Positions 22,450 through 34,158 are shown, counted from the first letter of the stretch. The stretch: DNA of 64,000 nucleotides from Temnothorax longispinosus (GCF_030848805.1 NC_092369.1:3000531-3064530), one strand, 5' to 3'. The notes: generated by a model from the letters alone, not told the origin. A program made the numbers and translations.

Positions 22450-24170
22450 ATTATTAGGATATAAATAAATTGTGGTATATAAATGGGAAGTTTTGATTAC
22501 TAATTGCGCGTAAAAATGAGATAAATTTCAATTTAATTTACAGATATTAATATTACGATTATTTATAATTTTATTTGATTAATAGTATTATGATATAATT
22601 TTTTACATCTTACAAGTAATACGTAATAAATATTACGAGTTTCAGTAGTATAAATGTATTGTAAGTTTGGCATATAAATTTTATTTTAAAGAATATTCTA
22701 TTAATTTTTTTTTGATCTTTAAATATGTTTGTAATGTAAATTTAGGATTTACCCATGACCTAAAACATACTAGTACACGTGCAAAGATTGTTTAATTTAT
22801 CTTGGCACTTTTATATGCATGATGTCACTAATATTTTACGTCAATACTTAAAGGATCAAATCCAGCAGATTAATCATTTCTTGCACCCAAAAAGATATTT
22901 CGAAAAACTATTAGTTATTATAACATTTAATTATTAATAATTATAATATTATTAATAATTATAATATTAGTTATATTATAATATATTATATATTATAATG
23001 TAGTAATTATAATATATGTTATATCATAATATATAACTGTTAGTTATTATAATATTAGTCACAGTTAAAGGAATTATCTTATATTCTTTGTAATTAGTTA
23101 TTGTAACATCGAAATTATTTGTGGAGGAAGATTGTTCGAGTAACAATGCATATCTTTACATCAAGAGAATACCATGGTATGAATCGTACATCCCACATTG
23201 CTTTATATGTATAAAGAGTATTGCATATATGGAGAGGTCTGTGTAGACCAAAGTAACTCCTGTTTTTTTTCCATGAATTACATTTAACTTAATCTTTGAA
23301 ACAAATTTTTTTTTATTTTTAAATCGTGAATAACATTCATATAAAAATATATTAAACTTTTAGCAAAATTGATGATATTTTCTTAAAAGAGAAAGAGAAT
23401 ATCACATTAATAAAAATCACAGAAATAGAATAACAAGAACAAAATCACAACTATAATGTCTATATAACATCTATATAACAAGATACAATAAACTTCAAGA
23501 ATATATTTGGGAGTTGTTTTTATGTTTCATAAATTGATATACATATAATATACAGAACGTATTAAGTTATTTATTAATGTAATTTCCTAAAAATTGACAG
23601 TTTTGTGGGATACAGTTCATCCAAGACTGCAGATCTGTAATACAACATTTCTTAATTTTTTGAAAAGGTTTTTGAAGCTGGTTTCATTATGTTATTAAAT
23701 TTTCTTTCTTTTAGTTATGTTGTAGATAATTTATAAAAAAGACTTCTTTCGTCAAGTTTATTTAATCTAAAATATTGGTGCAACTGAGCTATAATATTAA
23801 AGCACAATAAGATTCCAGCATAATTGACAAGTTATTGATTTTCTAGAAAATTTGAAGTTATTTTATATAACAAAAAGAGAAGGCAAGTTATTTGTAAATT
23901 ATATTTAGTAATGGCAACTCTATCAATATTATTTTAATAAATTTTAAACTCCACCAGTATCTCGAAATACTAAGGGAACTCCAAAAAAATATATGTACTA
24001 ATGTCAGGATGTGTATGGATATCAGGATTTAGTGCAAACTGTATATCTCTTAAACTTGACGATATAGAAAAAAATGTTTCAGATAAAAATTTATGGTTTA
24101 AGGACAGGATATGATTGTGTTAATGGTTTAACCTTTTTTAAATGAAATTATATGATTCCTTTACATAATT
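22450..24170. other. AT-rich intergenic DNA, no gene seen
   Basis: Long AT-rich sequence with a TATAATAT-type low-complexity block near 22930-23050. I found no exon with splice signals, no RNA gene and no clear element boundary. Confidence 0.5.
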
Positions 24171-24189
24171 ATGTAAAATTATACACATA

Positions 24190-24640
24190 ATTATGTAAAA
24201 AATATGAAATTGCATGTTGCACAACTTTTTAAATAGCAACTATTTTCTTTTTATCAATTAATTAATAAATGGTACGAAATGTATTAAGATACAAAGGTAC
24301 AAAAAAATGTGTGAATACTTTACAAAATTTTTACGATTTTATATCAAAATGCTAGAATAAAATATAAAGTATTTCATAAACTATGGATTTTTAATGATTT
24401 TACGTGAACACTTTTATATGCAGAATAACTAGAGAAATCATATTAATACGATTTTCTATACGATTCTCTATTAATACGATAATTTCGTAAAGTATTAACA
24501 CATTTTTTTGTACCTTTGTACGTTTATACTTTAATACTTTTCGAACCTTTTATTAACTAAGAAAGAAAAATACATAGTTGCTATTTAAAAAGTTATGCAA
24601 CATACAATTTCATTTTTTTTTAACAATTACATATTTTCTT
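24190..24640. mobile_element. Fold-back element, AT-rich
   Basis: The segment around 24190-24330 (containing AAAGGTACAAAAAAATGTGT) is mirrored at 24485-24640 (ACACATTTTTTTGTACCTTT). No coding content; termini are approximate. Confidence 0.6.
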
Positions 24641-24789
24641 TACACCTTCTTATTTTATGCATAAAAGTATTACGATCATTAAAATATGAATAGTTTATGA
24701 GATATTTTACATTTTATATTTATAAAATATGCTACAATAAAGTATCTATAAAATATCTGGTAAATTATTAATTTTTGGACAACTACACG

Positions 24790-25763
24790 GTAATTATGCA
24801 TATTAAGACCCCACTCGCCAATGACCTTGACCTTGACATAAGTTGTCAAGGTTATGACCCTGAGTAACCTTGACTTCGAAAAAAGTGGCGGTCACGATTC
24901 GTTCAAAAGTTACGAAGCATTAAAGTTTTCGCTTTGCAAAATTAGTTGTATATCGCCACAAATATTCACACAGATGATCGACTAACTCATCTTGTTTAAT
25001 ACCACCTCTACATAAACAAGCTCGTAAAGCACGCCACGAACCCATATGACAACTCGTTTCGTGTGGAAAGTATATGCGTGGAGGCAGTAGGTTCCGCTTC
25101 CCTGCGGTCACATGGGTTTGTGGCGTGCTTTACGAGCTTTTTTATTGTATATCGCCACAAATATTCACACAGATGATCGACTAACTTATCTTGTTTAATA
25201 CCACCTCTACTTAAACGAGCTCGTAAAGCACGCCACGAACCCATGTGGCAACTCGTTTCGCGTGGAGTATATGCGTGGAGGCAGTAGGTTCCGTCCCCCT
25301 GCGGTCACATGTGTTCGTGGCGTGCTTTACGAGCTCGTTTAAGTAGAGGTGGTATTAAACAAAATAATTTAGTCGATCATCTGTGTGAATATTTGTGGCA
25401 ATATACAATAAACGAGCTCGTAAAGCATGCCACGAACCCATGTGACCGCAGGGGGGCGGAACCTACTGCCTCCACGCATATACTTTCTACGCGAAACGAG
25501 TTGTTACATGGGTTCGTGGCGTGCTTTACGACCTCGTTTAAGTAGAGGTGGTATTAAACACGATAAGTTAGTCGATCATCTGTATGAATATTTGTGGCGA
25601 TATACAACTAATTTTGCAAAGCGAAAACTTTAATGCTTTGTAACTTTTGAACGGATCGTGACCGCCACTTTTTTCAAGGTCAAGGTTACTCAGGGTCATG
25701 ACCTTGACAACATATGTCACGGTCAAGGTCATTGGCGAGTGGGGTCTTAATATGCATAATTAC
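24790..25763. mobile_element. 974-bp inverted-repeat element with nested coding-like units
   Basis: The outer ends GTAATTATGCATATTAAGAC and their complement are nearly perfect, followed by TTGACCTTGACA-type repeats. Inside, four copies of a unit read the same short peptide in different orientations. Two on the minus strand (about 25111-24920 and 25244-25140) and two on the plus strand (about 25309-25410 and 25505-25633) begin WRALRARLSRGGIKQ and continue LVDHLCEYLWRYT. A second conserved stretch (NPCDRREAEPTASTHIL) lies between them. No transposase is recognised. Confidence 0.75.
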
Positions 25764-26049
25764 CAAAAAATCACGTAATTCTATTTAAAAAATTGGCGGC
25801 ACCTTCAAACAGCTATCCAAGATTAAAAAGTAGAATTATTGTCTTCTCTTAAATTCTACAACTTTTATTCAAGATATTTGTTTGTACGACAAGTTTAAAA
25901 CAGCTGCTCTCATTAAAATGGGACATCCTGTGCATCAACATTTTAAACTATATTATTTTTAATTTTTTTTTTAATTTTAAATTCTCTATTTATTAATCGC
26001 TTGTTGTATGTTAATTATTTTGTCAAATTACGTAATTATTATAATTATA

Positions 26050-26332
26050 CAGGGGGTACAAGACTTACCGTATCACCGTTAATGGTAAATTGCTGAGATC
26101 ATTTGGAGACAAAAATGGCAAAATGTCGATCCACAGTGTTTTAACGGGAAAGGTTTAAAGTTCACTAATGTGCTTATTTAGTCACTTTATTTCTTTGTAC
26201 ACTGTTTGCAAGACCGACGAATATTGGAATAAGAATTTGGCAGCCTCGACATTTTGACATTAGAATTTTTGTCTCCAAATGATCTCAGGAATCTGCCATT
26301 AACGGGTGATACGGTAAGTCTGGTACACTCTG
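26050..26332. mobile_element. Fold-back element flanked by TATA
   Basis: Ends are CAGGGGGTACAAGACTTACC and an imperfect complement ending TGGTACACTCTG. TATA lies at 26046-26049 and 26333-26336. Inner arms (CTGAGATCATTTGGAGACAA and its complement) match well. It resembles the 1338-2136 element in size class and TATA target. Confidence 0.8.
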
Positions 26333-26499
26333 TATATAATTTTAAAATTTTCGTTGATTATAGGTTTTTAATTGTTAACATTTTTTATTTCGTTACAGAA
26401 AATTCTTTTATGGAAGTTGTTCGGGATTCCCGCAATCTATTGTCGTAAAAACGTATATCTAACCGTTACATGTACTGCGATATACTTTTCGTCTGCGTC

Positions 26500-27115
26500 T
26501 CACGCAAAAGTATCTATAAGTTCGGAACCGCCGGAAGAAGCCGATCCGCGCCGAAGGCGAGCGCGCGTCAGCATCCCCACGCGGCTTGCCCGACAGCCGG
26601 CCTCCCTTCCAACAAACCCGCCGCGCCGCGGTATATAAGCCGGCGCTCCGACAGGAGCCGGCACTTCGTCTTAGCTCCGGCTCTCTGCTGCCTTTGACGA
26701 AGCCTACCCCATCCAATATCCCAGGGTACACGCAAAAGGAGGTCCGGTGTTCCGAGCCTCTACTGAGAGTTCTCAGAGTGTTCCCGAACTCCATCCAACT
26801 TACTCCCGACGGCCATGGTTCAGCGAGGTCGAGTGTACTCAGCCTCGTAACGAGGATTCTCGTAGCCATCGCCCCGGGTATTCGCACATACCGATCGCGT
26901 TTCCGCTCGCGTGCAAATACATCACGGACCGCGCCGAAAGAGTATAAAATAGGAGAACACCGCGTCTCGGGGAATTCGCGCGTTATGTAAAACCGCGCTT
27001 CAAAACGATAAGGCACAGCGCGCCGAGTGCAATCGCACTAATTTATCTGTATACCTCGCGTTTCGTCAGTTTTGTTTATTATATCGAATAAAGTTTATAT
27101 GTATTATAAATCAAT
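26500..27115 (+). promoter_or_regulatory. GC-rich promoter- or LTR-like island
   Basis: A GC-rich block in AT-rich surroundings holds two TATA-like sites (GGTATATAAG near 26631 and GTATAAAATAGG near 26942). A polyadenylation signal (AATAAAG) follows at 27088. Promoter followed closely by a poly(A) signal is the arrangement of an LTR, so a solo LTR is the favoured reading. I could not define TG...CA ends or a target duplication. Overlapping open frames here are composition effects. Confidence 0.4.
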
Positions 27116-27934
27116 TGCTATCTTTTGGGCCTTCCACTCTAGTTCCTAACAAGCGATCGAGTCCGCGTTCCACTGAAACTCCGGTCGTCTCATAGTTGAC
27201 GGGCTGAACGAAGCTATTCGTACTGATCTCGCGTTCTCGCGGAACGGATTCGGCGATTCGTTCAGCGCGTTTATTGCGCGCCCGAACAGAAGTAAAACAG
27301 TCAATTAGAAAGAAAAACGCCATTTACTGTCCGGATTGAATCTTTTTTTTAGACTAATAATAATATTGTACGAATTTTGTATAGTTTTACTAAGTTCTGA
27401 TACTTCACGTCACGCTACGTAAATTCGATCATAATCAGCTGCATATAAAAACAATGTTCTTAGGTTTTACGTTTCTTCGCGTCCCGTCGCGTCTCATTAC
27501 GTTAAGTTCATTGTAATCCCGGCATAAATAAGAAAAGAGAGTAACGGAAAATTAAGTTTTAAATTATTTGTTCGAGTACGAGTATATAACAAAAACGATC
27601 AATGGAACTTTTAATTCTAAAGATATGCAACTCGTTTTCGGAGACAAAACTGAAAGGTATGAGACACTGAAAGCTATGTTTGATGATATTATGAATATAC
27701 GGCGTTTTATACAAAAGCTATTATCGATAACTTATAAAAATAAAATTTACTGAATAACATGTAATACGTTTTATTTAATTTTTTTATTAAAGAATAAGTA
27801 ATCCAGATCGCATTTAGTTGACAATACAGTTTACTAAAGTGATTTACCTGGGCAAACCTTTTTGTTTTTTAAAGATTGTTTATCTTGCATAAAAAGTAAC
27901 GCATAACAAGCAGTAGGTATAGTAGGCCGATTCC

Positions 27935-28105
27935 AACTCGGGAGCTCCGAGGGAGGGGTAAGGAAAGGGGGGTATCGGATTGCGGGGGGGTATCGGGTTA
28001 CACAAGGGTATCGGATTTCGCGGGGGGTGAGGGGGAGGGGAGTATTGGGTTACACAAGGGTATCGGATTACGAGGGGGAAGGGAGAAGGGAGGGGGTGAC
28101 CTTGA
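27935..28105 (+). repeat. G-run repeat, quadruplex-prone
   Basis: The strand is packed with GGGG runs. GGGTATCGGATT-type units recur about four times, two of them as GGGTTACACAAGGGTATCGG. Such sequence can form G-quadruplexes. No gene is seen. Confidence 0.75.
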
Positions 28106-28112
28106 CATACCA

Positions 28113-28168
28113 CGTGAATGACTCACGTGTATGACTCACCGGAATGACTCAGCGGGATGACTCACCCG
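28113..28168. promoter_or_regulatory. Four AP-1-type TGACTCA sites at 13-bp spacing
   Basis: TGACTCA occurs at 28119, 28132, 28145 and 28158, exactly 13 bp apart, between a G-rich repeat and a CpG-rich block. TGACTCA is the consensus site for AP-1 (Fos/Jun-type bZIP) factors. The first two units also contain CACGTG and CACGTGTA. It may be a short minisatellite or a regulatory array. Confidence 0.5.
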
Positions 28169-28800
28169 CGCCGCGGGGTCCGCGGGAAGGGAAGTCCGCG
28201 TGGGGGGTCCGCGTTCGCGTTCGCGGTCGCGGGGTCCGCGTTCGCTCGCGCCGCGTGGAAAAACCTACCTCAGTTTCGGCGAGGGGGGGGGGGGCATGGC
28301 CGCGGCCCTCCATTCTCATTCTCGCTGCCGATAAAGCTTCCCACAGTGTCAGGTGTCCACGGACCTCCGTCATTAATGTAAATGTAGTTAACAGTATTTC
28401 TCGCTGATTTTGGCAGCCAGGGCGGTTGACCGGTGGACCCGCGATTTCTACAGCCCGAGCCACAGCCACGCGGTGATTAAATTCTAATACGTCAAACGTC
28501 TTGTCCGTCAATCTTTCGTTCTCCGCAGTAGGACGATACCCGCGACCCTGCGCGAGGGAGTCGGCGTAAAATTGCGCCCGCCCGCGTCCGACGGTCGCGT
28601 CCCGCCCGCGTCTGATGGCCGCGCGGATGTAAGCGCCTAGTTGTGCACGCCCGCGTCCGATGCCGGGTGACCGATGAGCGGGCCTCTCCTCCTGATCACT
28701 ATCAGAGTCGTCAAAATCTAAATTATCGAACTTGAAAATACCTCCCCTCTGAATATCGCTCTTCTCAATGTCTTTCGCGTCTTGCAGGGAAAAGGCGAAG
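28149..28800 (-). CDS. Unassigned open frame with RGR repeats
   Basis: A minus-strand frame stays open from about 28832 to a stop at 28149. Its upstream part reads KFDNLDFDDSDSDQEERP, then repeated GRGRAQ-type motifs, then ENERLTDKTFDVLEFNHRV and REILLTTFTLMTEVRGHLTL. The last 60 residues are arginine-rich and look like GC-rich read-through. There is no upstream ATG; a CTGCAAG acceptor-like site near 28790 could start an exon. I do not recognise the family. It may be an exon of an element near the Polinton edge or chance. Confidence 0.3.
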
Positions 28801-29290
28801 ACATCACAAAAAAACGTAGTTTAATCACAAAAAAAAACAATGTCACGTTCGAGAACTTTTCACTAATGATTGACGGAATGTAATACGGAATCAGTTTGAT
28901 GAATCACAAACGCAACAAAGGTGACTAACTGCGTCACCAATCTTCAAAAAATATTTTTAGACGAAACACGTTTAAACATGCTCACAGCCACGACGAGATT
29001 AAATTCAATGACGGTTGCAGAACGGAGAAGTCGCCAGAAAAAAATATAATGACGGTGTATAAAACTGATAGTCGCTTCCAGCAAAAAGTAAGATAAAATA
29101 CTTCTCGCACTACAAAGGCGAGCGCCGACGTCCGCCAGAAGTCCGGCTGCTTGAATTTACAAACAAATATCGCATACCGTAACATAGAAGTGAGGCGCCG
29201 ATGCTCCGGCGGACGTCGCATATACGGCTCAAATGGAAATGCGCGCGAAGAAATTATAGCATGATTTATACTTAAAAAACAATCTATGCA

Positions 29291-29484
29291 CGCAGTACGT
29301 AAAAAACAAAGAAAGAAATGACATCATCGACGATGATCGACCCGATGACGCATCGAACCTGTCGGGACACATTTTGCGGGCGCCGTAAACAAATGTTTTC
29401 TAGGAAAAGGGGGTGTTATTGCGTAGGCTAAACAATTTCGCACTATTTTTTACGACGCAGTACGCAAAACAAAGGAAGAAATGA
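29291..29484. repeat. Direct repeat near the Polinton left edge
   Basis: CGCAGTACGTAAAAAACAAA (29291) recurs as CGCAGTACGCAAAACAAAGG (29456), both followed by a GAAGAAATGA-like sequence, 165 bp apart. The Polinton terminal inverted repeat may lie nearby, but I could not match it to the right side. Confidence 0.6.
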
Positions 29485-29675
29485 TCTTTCAAGATTCAGG
29501 TGGAGCGAGAGAAAGAGAGCAAAGGGTATATAACAAGGGATGAAGCGCGTCAAGCCGCAGTAGTATGATTTGAGAACATATGTGCAGCGATATATCGGTC
29601 GAAAAGTATCGCGGTTTCTTCATTATTTTATGGTTGAACATTACATCGTAAAGATTCTTTTATCGCTCAGTCGCA

Positions 29676-29970
29676 AAGATGTTCCTCCTGCTGTCGAAAC
29701 CTTCGGATATTCGCGATTTTAGCGCCGAACAAAGCAACTGCAATTCGTGCCGAAAGCCGTTTTGTTGCAAATGTGCGGCGATCACGTCCACTACGTGTGG
29801 GACAAGCTTCCGGAGCATATAAAGGCGGATTTGGAGGTTCAGACCTATCGTCGCTGTGACGAACATTACAATCAACCGTGGCAGCAAACGCACATCGACG
29901 GTCCCGCTCCGATGATTAAGAATTGCGGCGAATGTCAGCAAAAAAAAACAGGTAGAGGCCTGAAGCAATT
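29676..29970 (+). pseudogene. Polinton PLA2-protein N-terminal fragment
   Basis: A frame opening MFLLLSKPSDIRDF shifts near 29735 into one containing CGDHVHYVWDKLPEHIKADL, then a histidine- and cysteine-bearing stretch ending CGECQQKKTGRGL. The first and last parts match the leader of the phospholipase A2 gene at 52106-52813 at the DNA level. The PLA2 domain itself is absent. Here the leader is followed within 35 bp by an unrelated frame that leads toward the polymerase. Either two element copies recombined or this is a separate truncated copy. Confidence 0.6.
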
Positions 29971-30002
29971 TAATAAAAAGAATAGTACGAAAGTGATCAA
30001 AC

Positions 30003-30244
30003 ATGGAGCAATTCGAGCAAACCGAACGCGATCTATTGGAGCTGTCCGACCAAGTCGCTACCTTGGGTGAATTTTCCACATGGGCGCTAAAATGCGCGGA
30101 ATTCGTCGAGCAGCTCGAGGCACGCAGTAGTGCCAAACGTTCGCGGCTCTTGATCGGGCAGAGACAATCGTTGGTTGCCATAATCGCGCGACTCGAGGGT
30201 GCGAAGACACGATTGGAAAGCAGAGTTGCAAAGAATAATTACTT
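30003..30244 (+). CDS. Partial frame upstream of PolB, truncated by gap
   Basis: An open frame of 80 codons runs into the N gap. It is glutamate- and leucine-rich (FEQTERDLLELSDQVATLGE) and predicted helical. It may be the N-terminal part of the polymerase protein or a small separate gene. The family is not recognised. Confidence 0.4.
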
Positions 30245-30744
30245 NNNNNNNNNNNNNNNNNNNNNNNNNNNNNNNNNNNNNNNNNNNNNNNNNNNNNNNN
30301 NNNNNNNNNNNNNNNNNNNNNNNNNNNNNNNNNNNNNNNNNNNNNNNNNNNNNNNNNNNNNNNNNNNNNNNNNNNNNNNNNNNNNNNNNNNNNNNNNNNN
30401 NNNNNNNNNNNNNNNNNNNNNNNNNNNNNNNNNNNNNNNNNNNNNNNNNNNNNNNNNNNNNNNNNNNNNNNNNNNNNNNNNNNNNNNNNNNNNNNNNNNN
30501 NNNNNNNNNNNNNNNNNNNNNNNNNNNNNNNNNNNNNNNNNNNNNNNNNNNNNNNNNNNNNNNNNNNNNNNNNNNNNNNNNNNNNNNNNNNNNNNNNNNN
30601 NNNNNNNNNNNNNNNNNNNNNNNNNNNNNNNNNNNNNNNNNNNNNNNNNNNNNNNNNNNNNNNNNNNNNNNNNNNNNNNNNNNNNNNNNNNNNNNNNNNN
30701 NNNNNNNNNNNNNNNNNNNNNNNNNNNNNNNNNNNNNNNNNNNN
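30245..30744. other. Assembly gap, 500 N
   Basis: Exactly 500 N, a fixed-size placeholder, so the true distance is unknown. It removes the junction between the upstream frame and the polymerase. Confidence 1.
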
Positions 30745-31701
30745 AATTATATTTATTTAAAATATTTATTATTTAAGTTGATAAAATTATATTTGTTTAA
30801 ATTAATTATTTAATTAAAAAATTGTAATTGATTATAATTTAAACCCTGTTGGAAAGACAATTTTTCCATAGCGGTGGTGATTATGCGGACACCGGTAGCA
30901 GTGGCGACACACGCGCGGCAAAACTCGTTTGGCGAGAGATCGATGCCGCGTTTGAAACGCGTATAATGACCGGCGCGGTAATTAATGCAGACTACATAGA
31001 ACAGACTACAAAAACACATAACTGTGTCAAAGTAAACACCGCATTCAATGTGGAGTTTGTGGCGGGCGAAAAACGTGCCAATAAGAGTCTGAACACAAAA
31101 AACAAAGAACTCTGTCGTACATCGAACTTGCGCGAGTGGTACGAGCGGCACGTTATCGAACCCACATTAGCGTCCCTCGAGGAGTCAGGAACGCGACAGT
31201 GGGTGGGCGTTGTCGCGAATCCTCAATTTGACGGTGAACGTCAACAGGTACAATCCTTTCGCGCGGGGTGTCACTTGAAATTGCTTCAAGACATTAAATT
31301 GAAGAACGCGGTGATCAACGTGCTGTTTATGGACAATGCGTGTTTTGCGTGGTCAGTGGTCGCCGCCTTACATCCGGCTGAAAGAAATTCAGAACAGAAA
31401 TCTTTATACCCGCATTATACAACGGTACTAAATAAGAGACATTGAATTTCCAATGACATTGAAGCAGATTAAACATTTTGAACGATTCAACGACGTGTCG
31501 ATCAACGTGTACACCATCGAGGGACAGAAGACGTCAAACGTTCTTCCAATACGGCTTATCGACCGCACGAGTGATAAACACGTGAATCTGCTGTACGTGC
31601 AGGATCCGCGAGACAACAATGTTGGACATTTTGCGTGGATCAAGAATCTATCCCGCCTCGCAAATTAATAAGAAAGGACACACAAAGTACTTTTGCGATC
31701 G

Positions 31702-31784
31702 GTAAGTACCTATACTTTTTTTTTAAATATATATCATTTTATATTTTTTGTATAAAAATTTTTAATATTTGTATTTTTTTGCAG
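31702..31784 (+). other. Probable spliceosomal intron in the Polinton polymerase gene
   Basis: An 83-bp AT-rich segment is bounded by GTAAGT and a T-rich tract ending GCAG. Its removal keeps one frame across a zinc-finger-like stretch (FCDRC on the left side, a distal H and C on the right). Without removal the frame hits stops. Confidence 0.75.
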
Positions 31785-32360
31785 ATGTCTACATTATTTT
31801 AGCTCGAGCGACAAATTGCAGTCTCACACGGTAGACTGTGGAAAGATGAACGACTCACTCTGCGCCATCCAACTACCGAGCGAGGACGACAAGTGGCTCA
31901 GCTTCAAGAACTACAGCAGGAAAGAGCGACTTCCATATGTCGTATATGCCGACTTGGAGTGCGTGCTGAAGAAGACACAACCGGAAACGGAACACGCGTC
32001 ATACGCCTATCAACATCATCGGGTATGTAGTATAGGATACTACGTACAGTGCTCGTATGATGAAACGTTATCAGTGTATCGATTTCGTCGTGATAATGAC
32101 TGCGTTGCGTGGTTCACCGAGGAACTGAAAAGATTGGCGCATTGCGTAAAGGCTATATTATCCGAGAATGTTCGCATGGTAGATCTAACGCGAGACGAGT
32201 GGGAGACATTTTACAGCGCGGCGCAGTGTCACATTTGCAAAAAACCGTTCGCGCCGGATGATAATCGCGTACGCGATCATTGCCACCTGACCGGTCGATA
32301 TAGAGGTCCCGCACATTCGAACTGTAATCTGAATTATAAAGATTCTCACTTCATCCCAGT

Positions 32361-34158
32361 CTTATTCTTCTTCTTTCGAAGGTTGGCGATCCAAATGGCC
32401 AACATAGTTTTAGATACGGCCATGCGAAAGATGTCCACTGAAGTACAGCCAAACCATCTTCTGATGTCTTTCAGCCAGGAATTTTGGCGCCTGCCGATGG
32501 ATCTCTTCCCTTGAATCTTGCCTTGGATGATCAGTCGCATGAGTTCGTATCTTTCTCCTCGCATCAGGTGTCCTATATATATATATCTCGTCTTCTCTCC
32601 CTGATTGTCAGGATGAGTTCCTTCTGCTTATGCATACGGCTGAGGACTTCCTCATTGGTTATTTTATTTACCCATGATATGCGCAACATACGACGGTACA
32701 GATACATCTCGAAAGCATCTATTTTCTTTTCCGTATTTGGGTCAAGAGTCCAGCTTTCGCAACCGTATAACAGGGTAGAGAATATGTAGCATCTGATCAT
32801 ACGGACCCTGAGGTCCAAACTTAGATCCGATCTCGTGAAGAACGTCTTCATATTCGTAAATGTTCTTCTAGCCTGCTCGATTTTTGATCTGATCTTTTTC
32901 TTAGGGTCATATAGACTGGTCATGATGGTTCCAAGATATTTGAAGGACGAGACTTGTTCCACAGTTGCCCCCTTAATAATCAGATGTGCACGCATATGTA
33001 TTTTAGAGAAAACCATGGTTTTGGTTTTCGTAGTATTCGTAAAAAGGCCAAAGCTTTCACTGTGTCGAACTATGCGGTCCATCATGTTTTGCAAGTCTCG
33101 CATGTTCTCTGCTAACACAACGGTATCGTCAGCATATCTGATATTATTAATCGTCCTACCATTAATTCTGATTCCACCAGTAATTCCCCCTAGAGCTTCC
33201 TTGAAAATAGCCTCCGAGTATATATTGAATAGTAGTGGTGATAAGACACATCCCTGCCGCACTCCTTTCTTGATGAGAGTTGTTTCCAACGTTGCTGATT
33301 CCAGTCTAACTTCTGCGGTTTGTTGCCAGTAGAGGTTTGAGATTAAGTGTATTTCTTCTCTGTCGATCCCAGTCGCTCTAAGGATCTCTATCATCTTATG
33401 ATGTTTGACGCAGTCGAATGCTTTTCTATAGTCAATGAAGCATGCAAATACATTGATGTTCATGTCTCTGCATCTTTGTGTTAGTACGTTCAAGGAGACA
33501 ACGCTTCGCGGGTGCCAAGACCATTCCTAAATCCGAATTGGATTTCATCCAGCTGGTACTCGCATTTCCTGAAGATTCGGGTGTGAATTATTCTAAGGAA
33601 TATTTTTAGAACATGAGACATGAGACTAATCATGCGATAGTCATCACAGCGTGAGGCCTGAGTCTTTTTAGGCAGAGTAATAAATGTCGATTTCAACCAG
33701 TCGGAAGGGATATTACCTGATCTATAAATCGCATTAAAAAGTGCGATCAGTAGATCTAGTCCCTTACCTTCTCCGTCGGCTATCGGTTTGATGACTTCAG
33801 CATATACGCTGTCTGGGCCAGTGGCTTTTCCGTTTTTCTGAGCCTTTACTGCGTGGACAACCGCGTCCTTGGTAATTTCTGGGCCGGACTCATTTATGTT
33901 TTTGTCTACTTGCGGCGGCGTATTTGGTCTATCGTCATCAAAGAGCTCCTCCACGTATCTCTTCCATACTTGCAGTTTTGCTTCCACTCCCGTGATTATT
34001 TCGTTGTTAGCATCCCGTATGGTTAGAACTTGATGTCTTCGGGCACGATTTGTAATTTTTTTTACTTTTTTGTGCACATTGAACGCGTCATGTTTTTCTT
34101 GAAGTACTTCGATTTCTTTGCACTTCCAGACATCCACTGTTCTTTTGCCTCTCTGCAT
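32361..34158 (-). pseudogene. Non-LTR reverse transcriptase, frameshifted
   Basis: The first frame (34158-33490) carries ATGPDSVYAEVIKPIADGEG and IPSDWLKSTFITLPKK, the fingers of a non-LTR RT. A shift near 33490 leads to the second frame (33493-32573) with DYRKAFDCV, KGVRQGCVLSPLLFNIY and the catalytic box YADDTVVLA. It continues with YGCESWTL, FEMYLYRRMLRISW and, after a second shift near 32570, RSIGRRQNSWLKDIRRWFG. The tail resembles RTE/BovB-type elements, but the clade call is tentative. At least two indels make it inactive. Confidence 0.88.

Noticed and set aside
26372..27016. Several overlapping long frames on both strands
   Set aside because: They overlap each other in a GC-rich block, lack domains, and coincide with TATA and poly(A) signals; composition explains them.
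27568..27753. A 61-codon frame starting MFEYEYITKTINGTF
   Set aside because: It is short, with no domain, splice partner or conserved neighbour; not enough to claim a gene.
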